From Gymnodinialimonas ceratoperidinii (GTDB lineage Bacteria > Pseudomonadota > Alphaproteobacteria > Rhodobacterales > Rhodobacteraceae), in the NCBI RefSeq assembly GCF_019297855.1, contig NZ_CP079194.1, forward strand, positions 1,041,501 to 1,105,500: DNA of 64,000 nucleotides, given 5' to 3'. A model generated the notes under the pieces. The model did not search any database. It saw nothing but the letters and a program-made list of their open reading frames with translations, and was not told the origin of the DNA. A program made the translations under genes and the position numbers. This document shows, piece by piece, positions 35,172 to 44,399 of the stretch. Each line of letters begins with the position of its first letter. Positions within the stretch are counted from its first letter, which is position 1.

Positions 35172-36590
35172 ATGGATTGGGATGATTTCGCCCGTTGGGG
35201 CGGCAGGATTGCCGAGTGGGGCGCGCAGTATCACAAGACGCTGCGCGAGCGGCCGGTGCGGGCGCAGACGAGGCCGGGTGAGATCGCCGCGCAACTGCCC
35301 GTCTCGCCGCCCGACGCGCCCGAGGCAATGGACGCCGTCATGGCGGATTTCGAGGCCATCGTCATGCCCGGCATGACCCATTGGCAGCACCCGCGCTTCT
35401 TCGCTTATTTCGCCGCCAACGCCGCGCCGCCGTCGATGCTGGCCGAGCAACTGGTCAACACGGTCGCGGCGCAATGCATGCTTTGGCAGACGTCTCCCGC
35501 CGCGACCGAGGTGGAGGGCGTGATGGTCGATTGGCTCCGCCAGGCCCTTAATCTTCCGCAAGATTATACCGGCGTCATTCAGGACAGCGCCTCCTCCGCG
35601 ACGCTTTCGGCGGTGCTGACGATGCGCGAGCGGGCGACGGGCTATACCGGCAACCGCGAGGGCCTGTCGGGCAAGGGCGCGCTCAGGGTTTACTGCTCGG
35701 AGCATGTGCATTCCTCCATCGACCGCGCCGCCTGGGTCGCGGGGATCGGGCAGGACAACCTCGTGAAACTGCCCACCAAGGGGGAGCGTTTTGCGCTGGA
35801 TGTCGTCGCGCTGGAAGACGCGATCGCGCGCGATATCACGGCGGGGCACACGCCCGCGGGCATCATCGCGATCACCGGCGGCACCGGCGTCGGGGCCTCG
35901 GATGATCTGGGCGCGGTGCTGGAGGTCGCCAAGGCCCATGATCTTTACACGCACCTCGATGCCGCCTGGGCCGGGTCGGCCATGATCTGCCCCGAGTTCC
36001 ACGCCGATTTCTGGAACGGGGTCGCCGGCTACGACTCCATCGTCTTCAACCCGCACAAGTGGCTCGGCGCGCAATTCGATTGCTCGATCCAGTTCCTGCG
36101 CGACGCGCAGCCGCAGCTGAACACCCTCAAGATCGAGCCGGAGTACCTGCGGACCACGGGCGACGCGGTGACCAATTACAGCGAATGGACCATTCCACTC
36201 GGTCGCCGCTTCCGGGCGCTCAAGATCTGGTTCCTGATCCGCTGCTATGGCCTCGACGGCCTGCGCACCCGTATCCGCAACCACGTGCAATGGGCGGGGG
36301 AACTGTGTGACGCCCTCCGCGAGATCGAAGGGTTCGAGATCACGTCAGAGCCGATCCTGAGCCTGTTTTCCTTCCGCTGTCCGGGCAGCGATGCCGATCA
36401 GCAACGGCTCGTTGATGCGCTCAACGATGACGGACGCATCTACCTGACCCAAGGTGCGCTCAACGGGCGCAAGGTGATCCGCTTTCAGGTCGGCCAATTC
36501 GACTGCACGCGGGACGACGTCATGATGGCGCGCGACGTGATCGAAGAGATTTGGCGACAAATTAATGGACGTAAGGTAAAAAACTTCTAG
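35172..36590 (+). CDS. PLP-dependent group II amino acid decarboxylase
   Basis: 472 residues of the aromatic-L-amino-acid/tyrosine decarboxylase family: MTHWQHPRFFAYFAANAAPP, VEGVMVDWLRQ, DSASSATLSAVLTMRERA, YTHLDAAWAGSAMICPEF and FNPHKWLGAQFDCS with the PLP Lys. It decarboxylates an (often aromatic) amino acid to an amine; the exact substrate cannot be read. ATG 35172 was chosen, with GAGAGGG upstream. It stands alone, followed by three palindromes and a small gene. Confidence 0.88.
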   Translation: MDWDDFARWGGRIAEWGAQYHKTLRERPVRAQTRPGEIAAQLPVSPPDAPEAMDAVMADFEAIVMPGMTHWQHPRFFAYFAANAAPPSMLAEQLVNTVAAQCMLWQTSPAATEVEGVMVDWLRQALNLPQDYTGVIQDSASSATLSAVLTMRERATGYTGNREGLSGKGALRVYCSEHVHSSIDRAAWVAGIGQDNLVKLPTKGERFALDVVALEDAIARDITAGHTPAGIIAITGGTGVGASDDLGAVLEVAKAHDLYTHLDAAWAGSAMICPEFHADFWNGVAGYDSIVFNPHKWLGAQFDCSIQFLRDAQPQLNTLKIEPEYLRTTGDAVTNYSEWTIPLGRRFRALKIWFLIRCYGLDGLRTRIRNHVQWAGELCDALREIEGFEITSEPILSLFSFRCPGSDADQQRLVDALNDDGRIYLTQGALNGRKVIRFQVGQFDCTRDDVMMARDVIEEIWRQINGRKVKNF

Positions 36591-36600
36591 GGAACCAAAT

Positions 36601-36659
36601 CTGTATACAGGTGTTCTTCCCCTACGTAAGGGACGCTTGCTCGAATTAACGAGCAGGCG
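36601..36659 (+). promoter_or_regulatory. Cluster of three palindromes between two genes
   Basis: CTGTATACAG (36601-36610) is perfect, TCCCCTACGTAAGGGA (36618-36633) has one mismatched pair, and CGCTTGCTCG-AATTAA-CGAGCAGGCG (36634-36659) is a 10-bp hairpin with one G-T pair. No T-run follows the hairpin. TGTATACA cores are typical of GntR-type operators. The cluster lies directly before the GTG of the next gene and probably controls it. Confidence 0.5.
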
Positions 36660-36681
36660 CGTAGCAGAACCTGGAGGCACC

Positions 36682-37158
36682 GTGAGCGACAGAAACGACC
36701 TCGCCGTCACGATTTATCAATCCGTACTCGATGGGTACGGCGACGCAATTAATCTTAATGAATTCAACCGTTATTTGCCCTTTTTCGAACTTCCCCATGT
36801 CTTTGAAACTTTTGAAGGCCGTGTGACGATCGAGACCGCAGAACAGCTGCGCCGCGTGTTCGACAGCTTGCAGACGAACATGTCCGTCAGCGGCGTACGC
36901 AACCTCGAGCGCACCTGCGCCATGGCGCAATTCGATGGACCCGAGACCATCAAGGGGGTCCACGACACCAACTGGCGCGACGCGTCAGGCACGGTGAAGG
37001 AATCCTACACCGGCCTTTGTACGCTGCGTCGTAGCGACAATCAGTGGCGCGTCGCGGAAAGCCAGTTTGCCGAGGAAGATACCTGCCGGCCGACGTTGGT
37101 CCTGCGGGATCTGATGCAGGACCATCCGTCGCTGAAGTTCAGGAAGACGATCGTTTAG
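36682..37158 (+). CDS. Hypothetical protein, possibly NTF2/SnoaL-like
   Basis: 158 residues starting at GTG 36682, which has GGAGG four to five bases upstream. An N-terminal helix (AVTIYQSVLDGYGDAI) is followed by a mixed alpha/beta pattern (FETFEGRVTIETAEQLRRVFDS, SYTGLCTLRRSDNQWRVAESQF) that suggests an NTF2-like cone fold with a C-terminal strand 'WRVAESQF'. No catalytic residues are assigned. It is convergent with, and overlaps the stop of, the SDR gene. Function unknown. Confidence 0.6.
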   Translation: MSDRNDLAVTIYQSVLDGYGDAINLNEFNRYLPFFELPHVFETFEGRVTIETAEQLRRVFDSLQTNMSVSGVRNLERTCAMAQFDGPETIKGVHDTNWRDASGTVKESYTGLCTLRRSDNQWRVAESQFAEEDTCRPTLVLRDLMQDHPSLKFRKTIV

Positions 37159-37982
37159 TCGTCGCCTTTGGCCGCGGCGGCTGCCCCACCTTTACCAAGA
37201 GGCACCGGGCCGAAGGGGCCCCCGTGGACCATCTGCGCGAGGTCCGTGGGGTCTCCTGCGCCTTCCTGCGCAAGGATTTCCTCGGCGAACTGCTCGGCAT
37301 TGTCCTGCGGTTTGTAGCCGAGGAACGCCGCCTTGGAATTGTCCACCGGCGCGCGGTCGTTGGCCGAGACGCCGTAGATCACCGCGAAGCCCGTGGTCGG
37401 CGTGTCGATGGCACGCTCCACCAGCCGCACGAGGTCGCCGTCGCTCAGCCATGTCCCGAGCGCACGGGCGTTCTTGACCGGCGCGCAGGAGAGGATGCGC
37501 AGATGCACGCTCTCGATGCCGCGCTTTTCCCAGTACATCCGGCCCAGATCCTCGGTGAAGCACTTGGCGAGGCCATAGAAGGTGTCGGGGCGGTGCTCGG
37601 CGTCGATGCCGATGAACGACTGGCGCGGGTGCATGCCCACGGCATGGATCGAGGAGGCATAGACGATCCGCCGCGCGCCCGCTTTCTGGGCGCTTTCCCA
37701 GACGTTGTAGGAGCCGATGAAATTCGGCCCCAGAAGCTCCTCGAAGGGGCCCTCGTCGACGATGGCGCCGAAGTGCACCACCATTTCGACCCCGTCCATC
37801 AGCGCGGCGATGGCGTCATAGCTCGCGAGGTCGGCCTTCACGTAGCTCTCGTTCTCGGCCAGCCCGTCGATGCTCTCGACGATGTCGGTGCTCACCAGCG
37901 TCTTGCACATGGCGGCCAGCGCGGGCCGGAGGATGGAGCCGCAGCGGCCAGCGGCGCCGGTCAGGACGATTTTTTCAAGCAT
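37155..37982 (-). CDS. NAD-dependent epimerase/dehydratase family, uronate-dehydrogenase-like
   Basis: 275 residues of extended SDR: VLTGAAGRCGSILRPAL (NAD site), MVVHFGAIVDEGPFEELLGPN, YASSIHAVGMHP with the catalytic Ser, and YGLAKCFTEDLGRMYW with Tyr-x-x-x-Lys. The HFGAI and YxxSK-like context and the overall length match uronate dehydrogenases, which oxidise galacturonate or glucuronate to lactones, but related sugar SDRs look similar. It follows the DadA-like oxidase by 11 bases on the same strand. Confidence 0.78.
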   Translation of the reverse strand: MLEKIVLTGAAGRCGSILRPALAAMCKTLVSTDIVESIDGLAENESYVKADLASYDAIAALMDGVEMVVHFGAIVDEGPFEELLGPNFIGSYNVWESAQKAGARRIVYASSIHAVGMHPRQSFIGIDAEHRPDTFYGLAKCFTEDLGRMYWEKRGIESVHLRILSCAPVKNARALGTWLSDGDLVRLVERAIDTPTTGFAVIYGVSANDRAPVDNSKAAFLGYKPQDNAEQFAEEILAQEGAGDPTDLAQMVHGGPFGPVPLGKGGAAAAAKGDD

Positions 37983-37993
37983 GTTTTTGCCTC

Positions 37994-39211
37994 TCAGATT
38001 ACAGCGGTCTCGATGATCGGAGCATTGCGCATGACCCTCTCGTAGGAGAAGGCGCTCATGTCCAGCGTGCGGTATTCACCGTGGGTCAGCCACTCGGCGG
38101 TGGCGCGCCCCATGGCGGGGGATTGTTGCAGCCCGTGGCCGGAAAAGCCGTTGAGGAAGACGAAGTTCTCCACGTCCGGATGCGGGCCGAGGATGGCGTT
38201 GTGATCGAGCGTATTGACCGCGTAGTGCCCGGTCCATTCCGAGATCACCTTCACCGCCTCGAAGGCAGGGATGCGGGTCGCCAGCACCGGCCAGATGTGG
38301 TTTTCCCACAGGCTGTGATCCATGGCGAAATCCTCGGGGTCGGCCGCCGGATCGATCTCCGCATGGCCGCCCGCCTGATAGGTGCCGCCCCCGTTCTCAC
38401 GGCAATGCACGCCCGAGGGGTCGATGGTCAGCGGCAGGTCACGGTCCAGCGGGGTCTCGGCCTTGAAGACCCAAGAATAGCGCTTGCGCGGCTCGACCGG
38501 CACCTCGATGCCCGCCATCTTCGCGGTGCGTGCGGCGCGGGGGCCGGAGGCGTTGACGACCTGCCCGCAGGCGATGACCTCGCCGGTTTTCAGGGTCACA
38601 CTGGCGATGCGTGTACCCTCGCGGGTCATCGCGACCACCTCGTTGGCGACATATTCCACGCCGCGCTCGCGGGCCTGACGCTTCCACCAATCGAAGACGG
38701 CGGCACCGTCCCAATAGCCCTCGTCCACCGTGTTGATCGAGCCGAGCACGATGTCGTCGACGTTGTAGAAGGGGTAGGCCTCCTTGATCTCTGCGGCGCT
38801 CAGAAGGCGCGTCGCGGCGCCCGCGCGATGCTGCACCTCGATGTTGCGGCGCAGCACCTCGGCGAAAGCCTCGGTATCGGCGAGGTAGAGATACCCGAAA
38901 GAGCGGATCGACAGTTCGGGGATGCGCTCGTCATTGCCCATGCGCGCGCGGATGTTCTTCACGAAATCGGCGGCGAACTGGCTGATGTGCACGTTCAACT
39001 CGGTCGAGAACTGCTGCCGCATGCAGCTGTTGGTATGGGCGGTGGAGCACATCTCGTAACTCGGGTCGCGCTCCACGACGAGGACGGAGCCGTTGAAATC
39101 CGGGTTCTCCGTCAGCCACCATGCCGTGCTCGAGCCCATGATCGCGCCGCCGACGATCACCACGTCATAGCTGCTGCGCGTGGGGGTCGTGTCGAATGCT
39201 GTCTTCACCAT
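37994..39211 (-). CDS. FAD-dependent DadA/sarcosine-oxidase-like amine oxidoreductase
   Basis: 405 residues: YDVVIVGGAIMGSSTAWWL (FAD Rossmann), VVERDPSYEMCSTAHTNSC, SIRSFGYLYLADTEAF, QVVNASGPRAARTAKMAGI, and a C-terminal HNAILGPHPDVENFVFLNGFSGHGLQQSPAMG. The last motif is typical of the D-amino acid/sarcosine/dimethylglycine oxidase family. It oxidises an amine or amino acid; the substrate is not determined. ATG 39211 has GGAGAACGCGT upstream. It is the first of two genes with the uronate-dehydrogenase-like SDR. Confidence 0.85.
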   Translation of the reverse strand: MVKTAFDTTPTRSSYDVVIVGGAIMGSSTAWWLTENPDFNGSVLVVERDPSYEMCSTAHTNSCMRQQFSTELNVHISQFAADFVKNIRARMGNDERIPELSIRSFGYLYLADTEAFAEVLRRNIEVQHRAGAATRLLSAAEIKEAYPFYNVDDIVLGSINTVDEGYWDGAAVFDWWKRQARERGVEYVANEVVAMTREGTRIASVTLKTGEVIACGQVVNASGPRAARTAKMAGIEVPVEPRKRYSWVFKAETPLDRDLPLTIDPSGVHCRENGGGTYQAGGHAEIDPAADPEDFAMDHSLWENHIWPVLATRIPAFEAVKVISEWTGHYAVNTLDHNAILGPHPDVENFVFLNGFSGHGLQQSPAMGRATAEWLTHGEYRTLDMSAFSYERVMRNAPIIETAVI

Positions 39212-39333
39212 ACGCGTTCTCCGAAATGTTGCGAATGCTGTCGGACCGGTGCGCGCACGGTCCCCGCCGCGCACGCTTACGCGCCCGAAGCGCGAACGCA
39301 AGCTTTGTGAAACGGCGCGCGGGGGGAGGGGCC

Positions 39334-39813
39334 TCAGGCGAGCCCGTTTTCGTCCTTCACCGCCTCCATCGACACATGGGTCGAGGTCGCCGCGACATGG
39401 GGCAGGCGGCTGATCACTTCCCCCAGGACGAGGCGATAATCGGCGATGTCGGTCGAGCGCACCTTCAGCAGGTAATCGAAGGAACCGGCAATCATGTGGC
39501 ACTGCTCGATCTCGGGCACGGCACGGGCGGCGGTGTTGAAATCGCGCAAGGCAGGCTCTCGCGTATCGCTCAACCGGACCTCGACGAAGGCCACATGGGC
39601 AAGGCCAAGCCGCACCGGATCAAGGATCGCGCGGAAGCCCTGGATATAGCCCTGCTCCTGCAGGCGCTTCATCCGGGTCTGGCAGGGCGTCTTGGACAGG
39701 CCCACGCGGGTGGCCAGTTCCGTGACCGGGATGCGCCCGTCGGTGGCCAGCACACGAAGGATTCGCATGTCGGCGGGGTCAAGTTCGCTGACTTTCGGGA
39801 TCGAAATAGGCAT
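39334..39813 (-). CDS. putR: Lrp/AsnC-family regulator, probable PutR
   Basis: 159 residues. The N-terminal HTH is ILRVLATDGRIPVTELATRVGLSKTPCQTRMKRLQEQGYIQG; GLSKTPCQxR is typical of PutR-type Lrp proteins. A C-terminal RAM/ligand domain follows (VAFVEVRLSDTREPAL, VRSTDIADYRLVL). It is divergent from putA with about 120 bases between the starts, the arrangement known for proline-responsive activators of putA in Rhodobacter. It should activate putA when proline is present. Confidence 0.87.
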   Translation of the reverse strand: MPISIPKVSELDPADMRILRVLATDGRIPVTELATRVGLSKTPCQTRMKRLQEQGYIQGFRAILDPVRLGLAHVAFVEVRLSDTREPALRDFNTAARAVPEIEQCHMIAGSFDYLLKVRSTDIADYRLVLGEVISRLPHVAATSTHVSMEAVKDENGLA

Positions 39814-39868
39814 GCTGGACGGGTTCCGGGCTAACTTTGGTCCGAATCTGTAACACGCGCCCCTTCAT

Positions 39869-39883
39869 TGGGCAATTTGCCCA
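39869..39883. promoter_or_regulatory. Palindrome in the putR-putA divergent promoter
   Basis: TGGGCAA-T-TTGCCCA is a perfect 7+1+7 palindrome, 56 bases from the putR start and 54 bases before the putA ATG. This is a natural PutR/Lrp dimer site. A second weaker element, GGGGTG…CACCCC, lies a few bases downstream. Confidence 0.55.
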
Positions 39884-39936
39884 TGCCGGGGGTGATATGT
39901 GGGGTTATTACACCCCTGCGCCGGAGTTTGCGTGCC

Positions 39937-42900
39937 ATGTCTGACCTCTCCTCGTTTCGCCGAAAAATCTCATCCGCCTACCTTGAAGACGACGCCGCCG
40001 CGCTGGCCCGTCTGACGGCGGCGCATCCCATCGATGCCGCCACGCGCGCGGCCGCCGTGGAGCGCGCGACGCGCATGGTGGCCGAGATCCGGGCAGAGGA
40101 TCGCGGCGGGCTGATGGAGGTCTTCCTCGCCGAATACGGCCTGTCGACCGCCGAGGGGCTGGCCCTGATGCGTCTGGCCGAGGCGCTCTTGCGGGTGCCC
40201 GACGACGCCACCGTCGACGCGCTGATCGAGGACAAGATCGTCCCCGCCGAATGGTCCGGCCACCGGGGCAAATCGAAATCCGGGCTGGTGAATGCCTCGA
40301 CGCTTGCGCTGATGCTGACGGGCGCGGTTCTGTCGGACGAGGACGGGGCCGGCATCGCCGGCACGCTGAAGGGCGCGGTCAAGCGTCTGGGCGAGCCGGT
40401 GATCCGCGCCGCCACCCGCCGCGCGATGAAGGAGATGGGCAACCAGTTCGTTCTGGGCGAAACCATCGCCGAGGCGGTGAAGCGCGGCCGCGACCGGGCG
40501 GCGCAGGGCTATACCTTCTCCTACGACATGTTGGGCGAGGCGGCCGTCACCGCCGAAGAAGCCGCGACCTTCCACGCCGCCTACGCCAATTCCATCGCCT
40601 ACCTCGCCAAGCACGCCACCCGCGCCGACATCCGCGAGAACCCCGGCATCTCGGTGAAGCTCTCGGCCCTGCATCCGCGCTACGAGGAAGCCAAGCGCGA
40701 CCGCATCCTGACCGAACTGGTGCCCCGCGTGCTGGAACTGGCGCAGGCCGCGAAGGCCGCGCAGATGGGCTTCAACATCGACGCGGAAGAGGCCGACCGG
40801 CTGGAGCTGTCTCTCGACGTGATCGAGGCGGTCCTCTCCGATCCCTCGCTGGCCGGATGGGACGGTTTCGGCGTTGTGGTGCAGGCCTATGGCAAGCGCA
40901 GCGCGCCGGTGATCGACTGGCTCCACGCGCTGGCCAAGAAGCATGACCGCCGCATCATGGTGCGGCTGGTCAAGGGCGCCTACTGGGATACCGAGATCAA
41001 GCGCGCGCAAGTGGCGGGCCTGCCGGGTTTCCCGGTCTTCACCGCCAAGGCGGCCACCGATGTCAGCTACCTGAGCTGCGCCCGCCAGCTTCTGGACATG
41101 ACGGACCGCATCTATCCGCAGTTCGCCACCCACAACGCCCATACCGTCGCCGCCGTGATCGAGATGGCCGACGACCCGCAGGCCTTCGAGTTCCAGCGCC
41201 TCCACGGCATGGGCGAAGCCCTCCACGATCAGGTGCATCGCGGCAACGGCACCCGCTGCCGGATCTACGCGCCCGTCGGCGCGCACCGCGATCTTCTGGC
41301 CTATCTCGTGCGCCGCCTGCTGGAGAACGGGGCGAATTCCTCGTTCGTGCACAAGATCATGGACGAAGCGACACCGCCCGAGGCGGTCGCCGAGGATCCT
41401 TTCGTCACGCTCGAAGGCACCGCCACTCCGGTGACCCTCCCGGTGGACCTCTACGCGCCCGAGCGGCCCAACTCCCACGGCGTGGACCTCGCCGATCCCG
41501 CGACCCTCGCGGCGCTCGATGCGGCCCGCGCGCCGTTCCGGGAAGCGCAATGGGAGGCCGGCGATGGCGCAGGGCCGGAGTTGGACATCACCAATCCCGC
41601 AGACCCTTCCGATGTCGTGGGCCGCGTGCGCCTCTCGACGAAAGAGGACGCCGACAAGGCGGTTGCCACGGCCGCACCATGGGACGCGGCGAACCGGGCC
41701 GAGGTGCTCAACAAGGCGGCCGACCTCTACGAGGAACACACGGCCGAGCTCTTCGCCCTCTTGGCGCGCGAGGCCGGCAAGACGCTCCCCGATTGCGAGG
41801 CGGAACTGCGCGAAGCCGTCGATTTCCTGCGCTACTACGCGGCGCAAATCGAGGGCCTGACCCATCCCGCCCTCGGTCGCGTGACCTGCATCAGCCCATG
41901 GAATTTCCCGCTCGCCATCTTCACCGGCCAGATCGCCGCCGCCCTTGCCGCAGGCAACGCGGTGCTGGCCAAGCCGGCCGAGGCCACGCCGCTGATCGCC
42001 GCGCGGGCCACCGAATTGCTGCATGAAGCCGGCGTGCCGAAGCAGGCGCTCCAGCTCCTGCCGGGCGAGGGCGCGACCATCGGCGCCGCGCTCACCAGCG
42101 ACGCCCGGATCGACGGCGTGGCCTTCACCGGCTCCACCGCCACGGCGCAGGCGATCCACCGCGCGATGGCGGCAAACCTCGCGCCCTCCGCGCCGCTGAT
42201 CGCCGAGACCGGCGGCATCAACGCGATGATCGTGGACAGCACGGCGCTGCCGGAACAGGCGGTGAAGGACGTCATCATGTCGGCTTTCCGCTCGGCCGGG
42301 CAGCGCTGCTCGGCCCTGCGCTGCCTCTACGTGCAGGAGGATATCGCTCCGGCCTTTATGAAGGCGCTCTACGGCGCGATGGACGAGATGTCGCTTGGCA
42401 ATGCCTGGCCGGTGGCCACGGACATCGGGCCGGTCATCGACACCCGCGCCAAGGCTGGCATCGTGGAGCATATCGAGGCCGCCCGCGCCGAGGGCCGCGT
42501 CCTGCACGAGGGCACGCCGCCCAAGGACGGCACCTTCGTCGCGCCGACGGCAATTCGGGTCTCCTCCATTGCGGACATCGAGGAAGAGATCTTCGGCCCC
42601 GTGCTTCACCTCGCGACCTACAAGGCGCGCGAGCTGGACCGCGTCGTCGACGAGATCAACGCCACGGGCTACGGCCTGACCTTCGGGCTGCACTCGCGCA
42701 TCGATGACCGCGTGTCGGACCTGACCTCGCGGATCATGGCCGGCAACCTCTACGTGAACCGCAACCAGATCGGGGCCATCGTGGGCAGCCAGCCGTTTGG
42801 CGGGCAGGGGCTTTCCGGCACCGGTCCCAAGGCGGGCGGTCCCTCCTACGTGCCGCGCTTCTGTCGGCCGCCGCAGGGCTCCGGCGTTTCCGGCACAGCC

Positions 42901-43344
42901 TCCGAGCTTGAGGCCGCGGCCCATGACACCCGCGTCGCCGTGCCCGCGTCGCGGACCCTCTCGGTGGTGGATCTTCCCGGACCGACCGGCGAGTCCAACC
43001 GTCTGACGACGCACCCGAGGGGCCGCGTCCTGTGCCTCGGCCCGGGAGAGGAGGCCGCCCGTGCCCAAGCGCAGGCCACCACGGCCATGGGCTGCGCGCC
43101 TGTCCTCGCCCCGGATCTGGACCCCGCGGCGCTGGCGGAACTCCCGCCGTTCGATGCGGTCATCTATTGGGGCGAGGGTGAGGCCGCGCGGGAATACCGC
43201 GTCGCTCTCGCGGATCTCGACGGGCCGATCGTGCCCTTCATCATGGACGCCGACCCGAAGCCCCGGCTGATCCTCGAGCGGCACACCTGCATCGACACCA
43301 CGGCCGCAGGGGGGAACGCGGCGCTGCTGGCGGCGGTGGCCTGA
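39937..43344 (+). CDS. putA: Bifunctional proline dehydrogenase / P5C dehydrogenase
   Basis: Oxidises proline to glutamate. 1135 residues: a helical arm, then the PRODH barrel (KLSALHPRYEEAKRDR, GFNIDAEEADRLELSLDV, VRLVKGAYWDTEIKRAQ, FATHNAHTVAAV). The ALDH domain follows (CISPWNFPLAIFTGQIAAAL, FTGSTATAQAIHRAM, ETGGINAMIVDSTALPEQ, SAGQRCSALRCLYVQED with the catalytic Cys), and the last ~130 residues form an extra C-terminal domain. There is no N-terminal ribbon-helix-helix DNA-binding domain, so regulation rests with the divergent PutR. The ATG at 39937 has GGAG ten bases upstream. Confidence 0.96.
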   Translation: MSDLSSFRRKISSAYLEDDAAALARLTAAHPIDAATRAAAVERATRMVAEIRAEDRGGLMEVFLAEYGLSTAEGLALMRLAEALLRVPDDATVDALIEDKIVPAEWSGHRGKSKSGLVNASTLALMLTGAVLSDEDGAGIAGTLKGAVKRLGEPVIRAATRRAMKEMGNQFVLGETIAEAVKRGRDRAAQGYTFSYDMLGEAAVTAEEAATFHAAYANSIAYLAKHATRADIRENPGISVKLSALHPRYEEAKRDRILTELVPRVLELAQAAKAAQMGFNIDAEEADRLELSLDVIEAVLSDPSLAGWDGFGVVVQAYGKRSAPVIDWLHALAKKHDRRIMVRLVKGAYWDTEIKRAQVAGLPGFPVFTAKAATDVSYLSCARQLLDMTDRIYPQFATHNAHTVAAVIEMADDPQAFEFQRLHGMGEALHDQVHRGNGTRCRIYAPVGAHRDLLAYLVRRLLENGANSSFVHKIMDEATPPEAVAEDPFVTLEGTATPVTLPVDLYAPERPNSHGVDLADPATLAALDAARAPFREAQWEAGDGAGPELDITNPADPSDVVGRVRLSTKEDADKAVATAAPWDAANRAEVLNKAADLYEEHTAELFALLAREAGKTLPDCEAELREAVDFLRYYAAQIEGLTHPALGRVTCISPWNFPLAIFTGQIAAALAAGNAVLAKPAEATPLIAARATELLHEAGVPKQALQLLPGEGATIGAALTSDARIDGVAFTGSTATAQAIHRAMAANLAPSAPLIAETGGINAMIVDSTALPEQAVKDVIMSAFRSAGQRCSALRCLYVQEDIAPAFMKALYGAMDEMSLGNAWPVATDIGPVIDTRAKAGIVEHIEAARAEGRVLHEGTPPKDGTFVAPTAIRVSSIADIEEEIFGPVLHLATYKARELDRVVDEINATGYGLTFGLHSRIDDRVSDLTSRIMAGNLYVNRNQIGAIVGSQPFGGQGLSGTGPKAGGPSYVPRFCRPPQGSGVSGTASELEAAAHDTRVAVPASRTLSVVDLPGPTGESNRLTTHPRGRVLCLGPGEEAARAQAQATTAMGCAPVLAPDLDPAALAELPPFDAVIYWGEGEAAREYRVALADLDGPIVPFIMDADPKPRLILERHTCIDTTAAGGNAALLAAVA

Positions 43345-43346
43345 GC

Positions 43347-44399
43347 CTATTGCTCCATCGCCGCGTCCCATTCCGCCAGAAAGCTTTCGCGGTTGAGACG
43401 GTCGAGATAGACCATCAGGGCCGGTCCCAGACGGATCGGCCCGAAGGGTGAGCCATCGGTATCGCCGCGCGTCTGCAACGGCGGCAGCACCGGCGTGGCG
43501 GTGGATTGGCCCATGCCCTCCAGCAGCAGCGCGTCCAGCATCGCGCCCGCCGCCTCCACTTCCGTGGCGCTGACCGGGATCAGGGCCGTGCGCAGCATCA
43601 CGTTGACGAAATCCTCCAGCGGCAGGATCGAGACCCCCTCCACCCGCGTGATCCGTTGCGCCGCATAGGAACCTAGCACGTTATAGGCCAGCGCAAGCTC
43701 GCCATTGGCCACGGCGTCGATCATCTGCCCCGAGCAGCAATAGAGCTGCGTGCCGAGCCGTCCCATCACCTCCGTCAGCCGCCAATAGGCGTCCGAAGAC
43801 CGCGCCTCCTGCGTCGCGAACAGGTACCCGAGGCCCGAGACGGAGGGATCGTAGGTGCCCAGACGCCCGCCGAAGCGCTCGGAATTGTCGCGCAGCAAGG
43901 TGACCAGCTCGGCCCGGGTGCGGGGCAGGGGGAGGCCCTCAAACGCGCGATCATTGATGACGATGACCGCGGATTCGGCGGTGAAGGCGAAAAGCTGGTC
44001 GTTCCACTTGGCCCAACCCGGCAGCGCCACGGTCGCGCCGCTCGTCCGGGTGCGGGCGTAGCCGTCGTTTGCAAGCGCGAACTGCAGGTCCATCGCCGAG
44101 GACAGCACAAGGTCAAATGCCGCCCCACCCCGGATCGCGCGGTTCACCTCGGCCGAGGAGGCAACGACATAGTCGATCCCCACCTCCGGGTTATCCGCCT
44201 GAAATCGCGCCAGAAACGGCTCGAACACCACGAGGTCGGCGGTCGAGAGGATGCGCAGGACCGCCGTGCCCGTGCCCGGATAGACCCGCCGATCCTCGAT
44301 CTCGAAATCCTGCGCCGCCAGCGCCTGCGCCATCAGCAAGCTCGCGAAGGCCGCGAGGCAGAGACGCGCTAGATCGCGGGCAAGATCAACCGTACGCAT
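43347..44399 (-). CDS. Periplasmic solute-binding protein linked to TctDE
   Basis: 350 residues. A signal peptide (LCLAAFASLLMAQALAAQD) precedes a type II binding fold: AVLRILSTADLVVFEPFLARFQADNPEVGIDY, GGAAFDLVLSSAMDLQFALA, and a C-terminal AYNVLGSYAAQRI. It resembles ferric-iron/thiamine-type ABC binding proteins, but no permease or ATPase is next to it. It overlaps the end of the TctE-like kinase gene by 31 bases and has its own strong ribosome binding site (GGAGGGGGCGC). It may be a co-sensor for the kinase (inference). Confidence 0.8.
   Translation of the reverse strand: MRTVDLARDLARLCLAAFASLLMAQALAAQDFEIEDRRVYPGTGTAVLRILSTADLVVFEPFLARFQADNPEVGIDYVVASSAEVNRAIRGGAAFDLVLSSAMDLQFALANDGYARTRTSGATVALPGWAKWNDQLFAFTAESAVIVINDRAFEGLPLPRTRAELVTLLRDNSERFGGRLGTYDPSVSGLGYLFATQEARSSDAYWRLTEVMGRLGTQLYCCSGQMIDAVANGELALAYNVLGSYAAQRITRVEGVSILPLEDFVNVMLRTALIPVSATEVEAAGAMLDALLLEGMGQSTATPVLPPLQTRGDTDGSPFGPIRLGPALMVYLDRLNRESFLAEWDAAMEQ

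Noticed and set aside
39970..43371. Very long (1133-codon) minus-strand frame opposite putA
   Set aside because: Shadow of a GC-rich gene; the translation is Arg/Gly/His-rich and has no family motifs, while putA motifs are complete.
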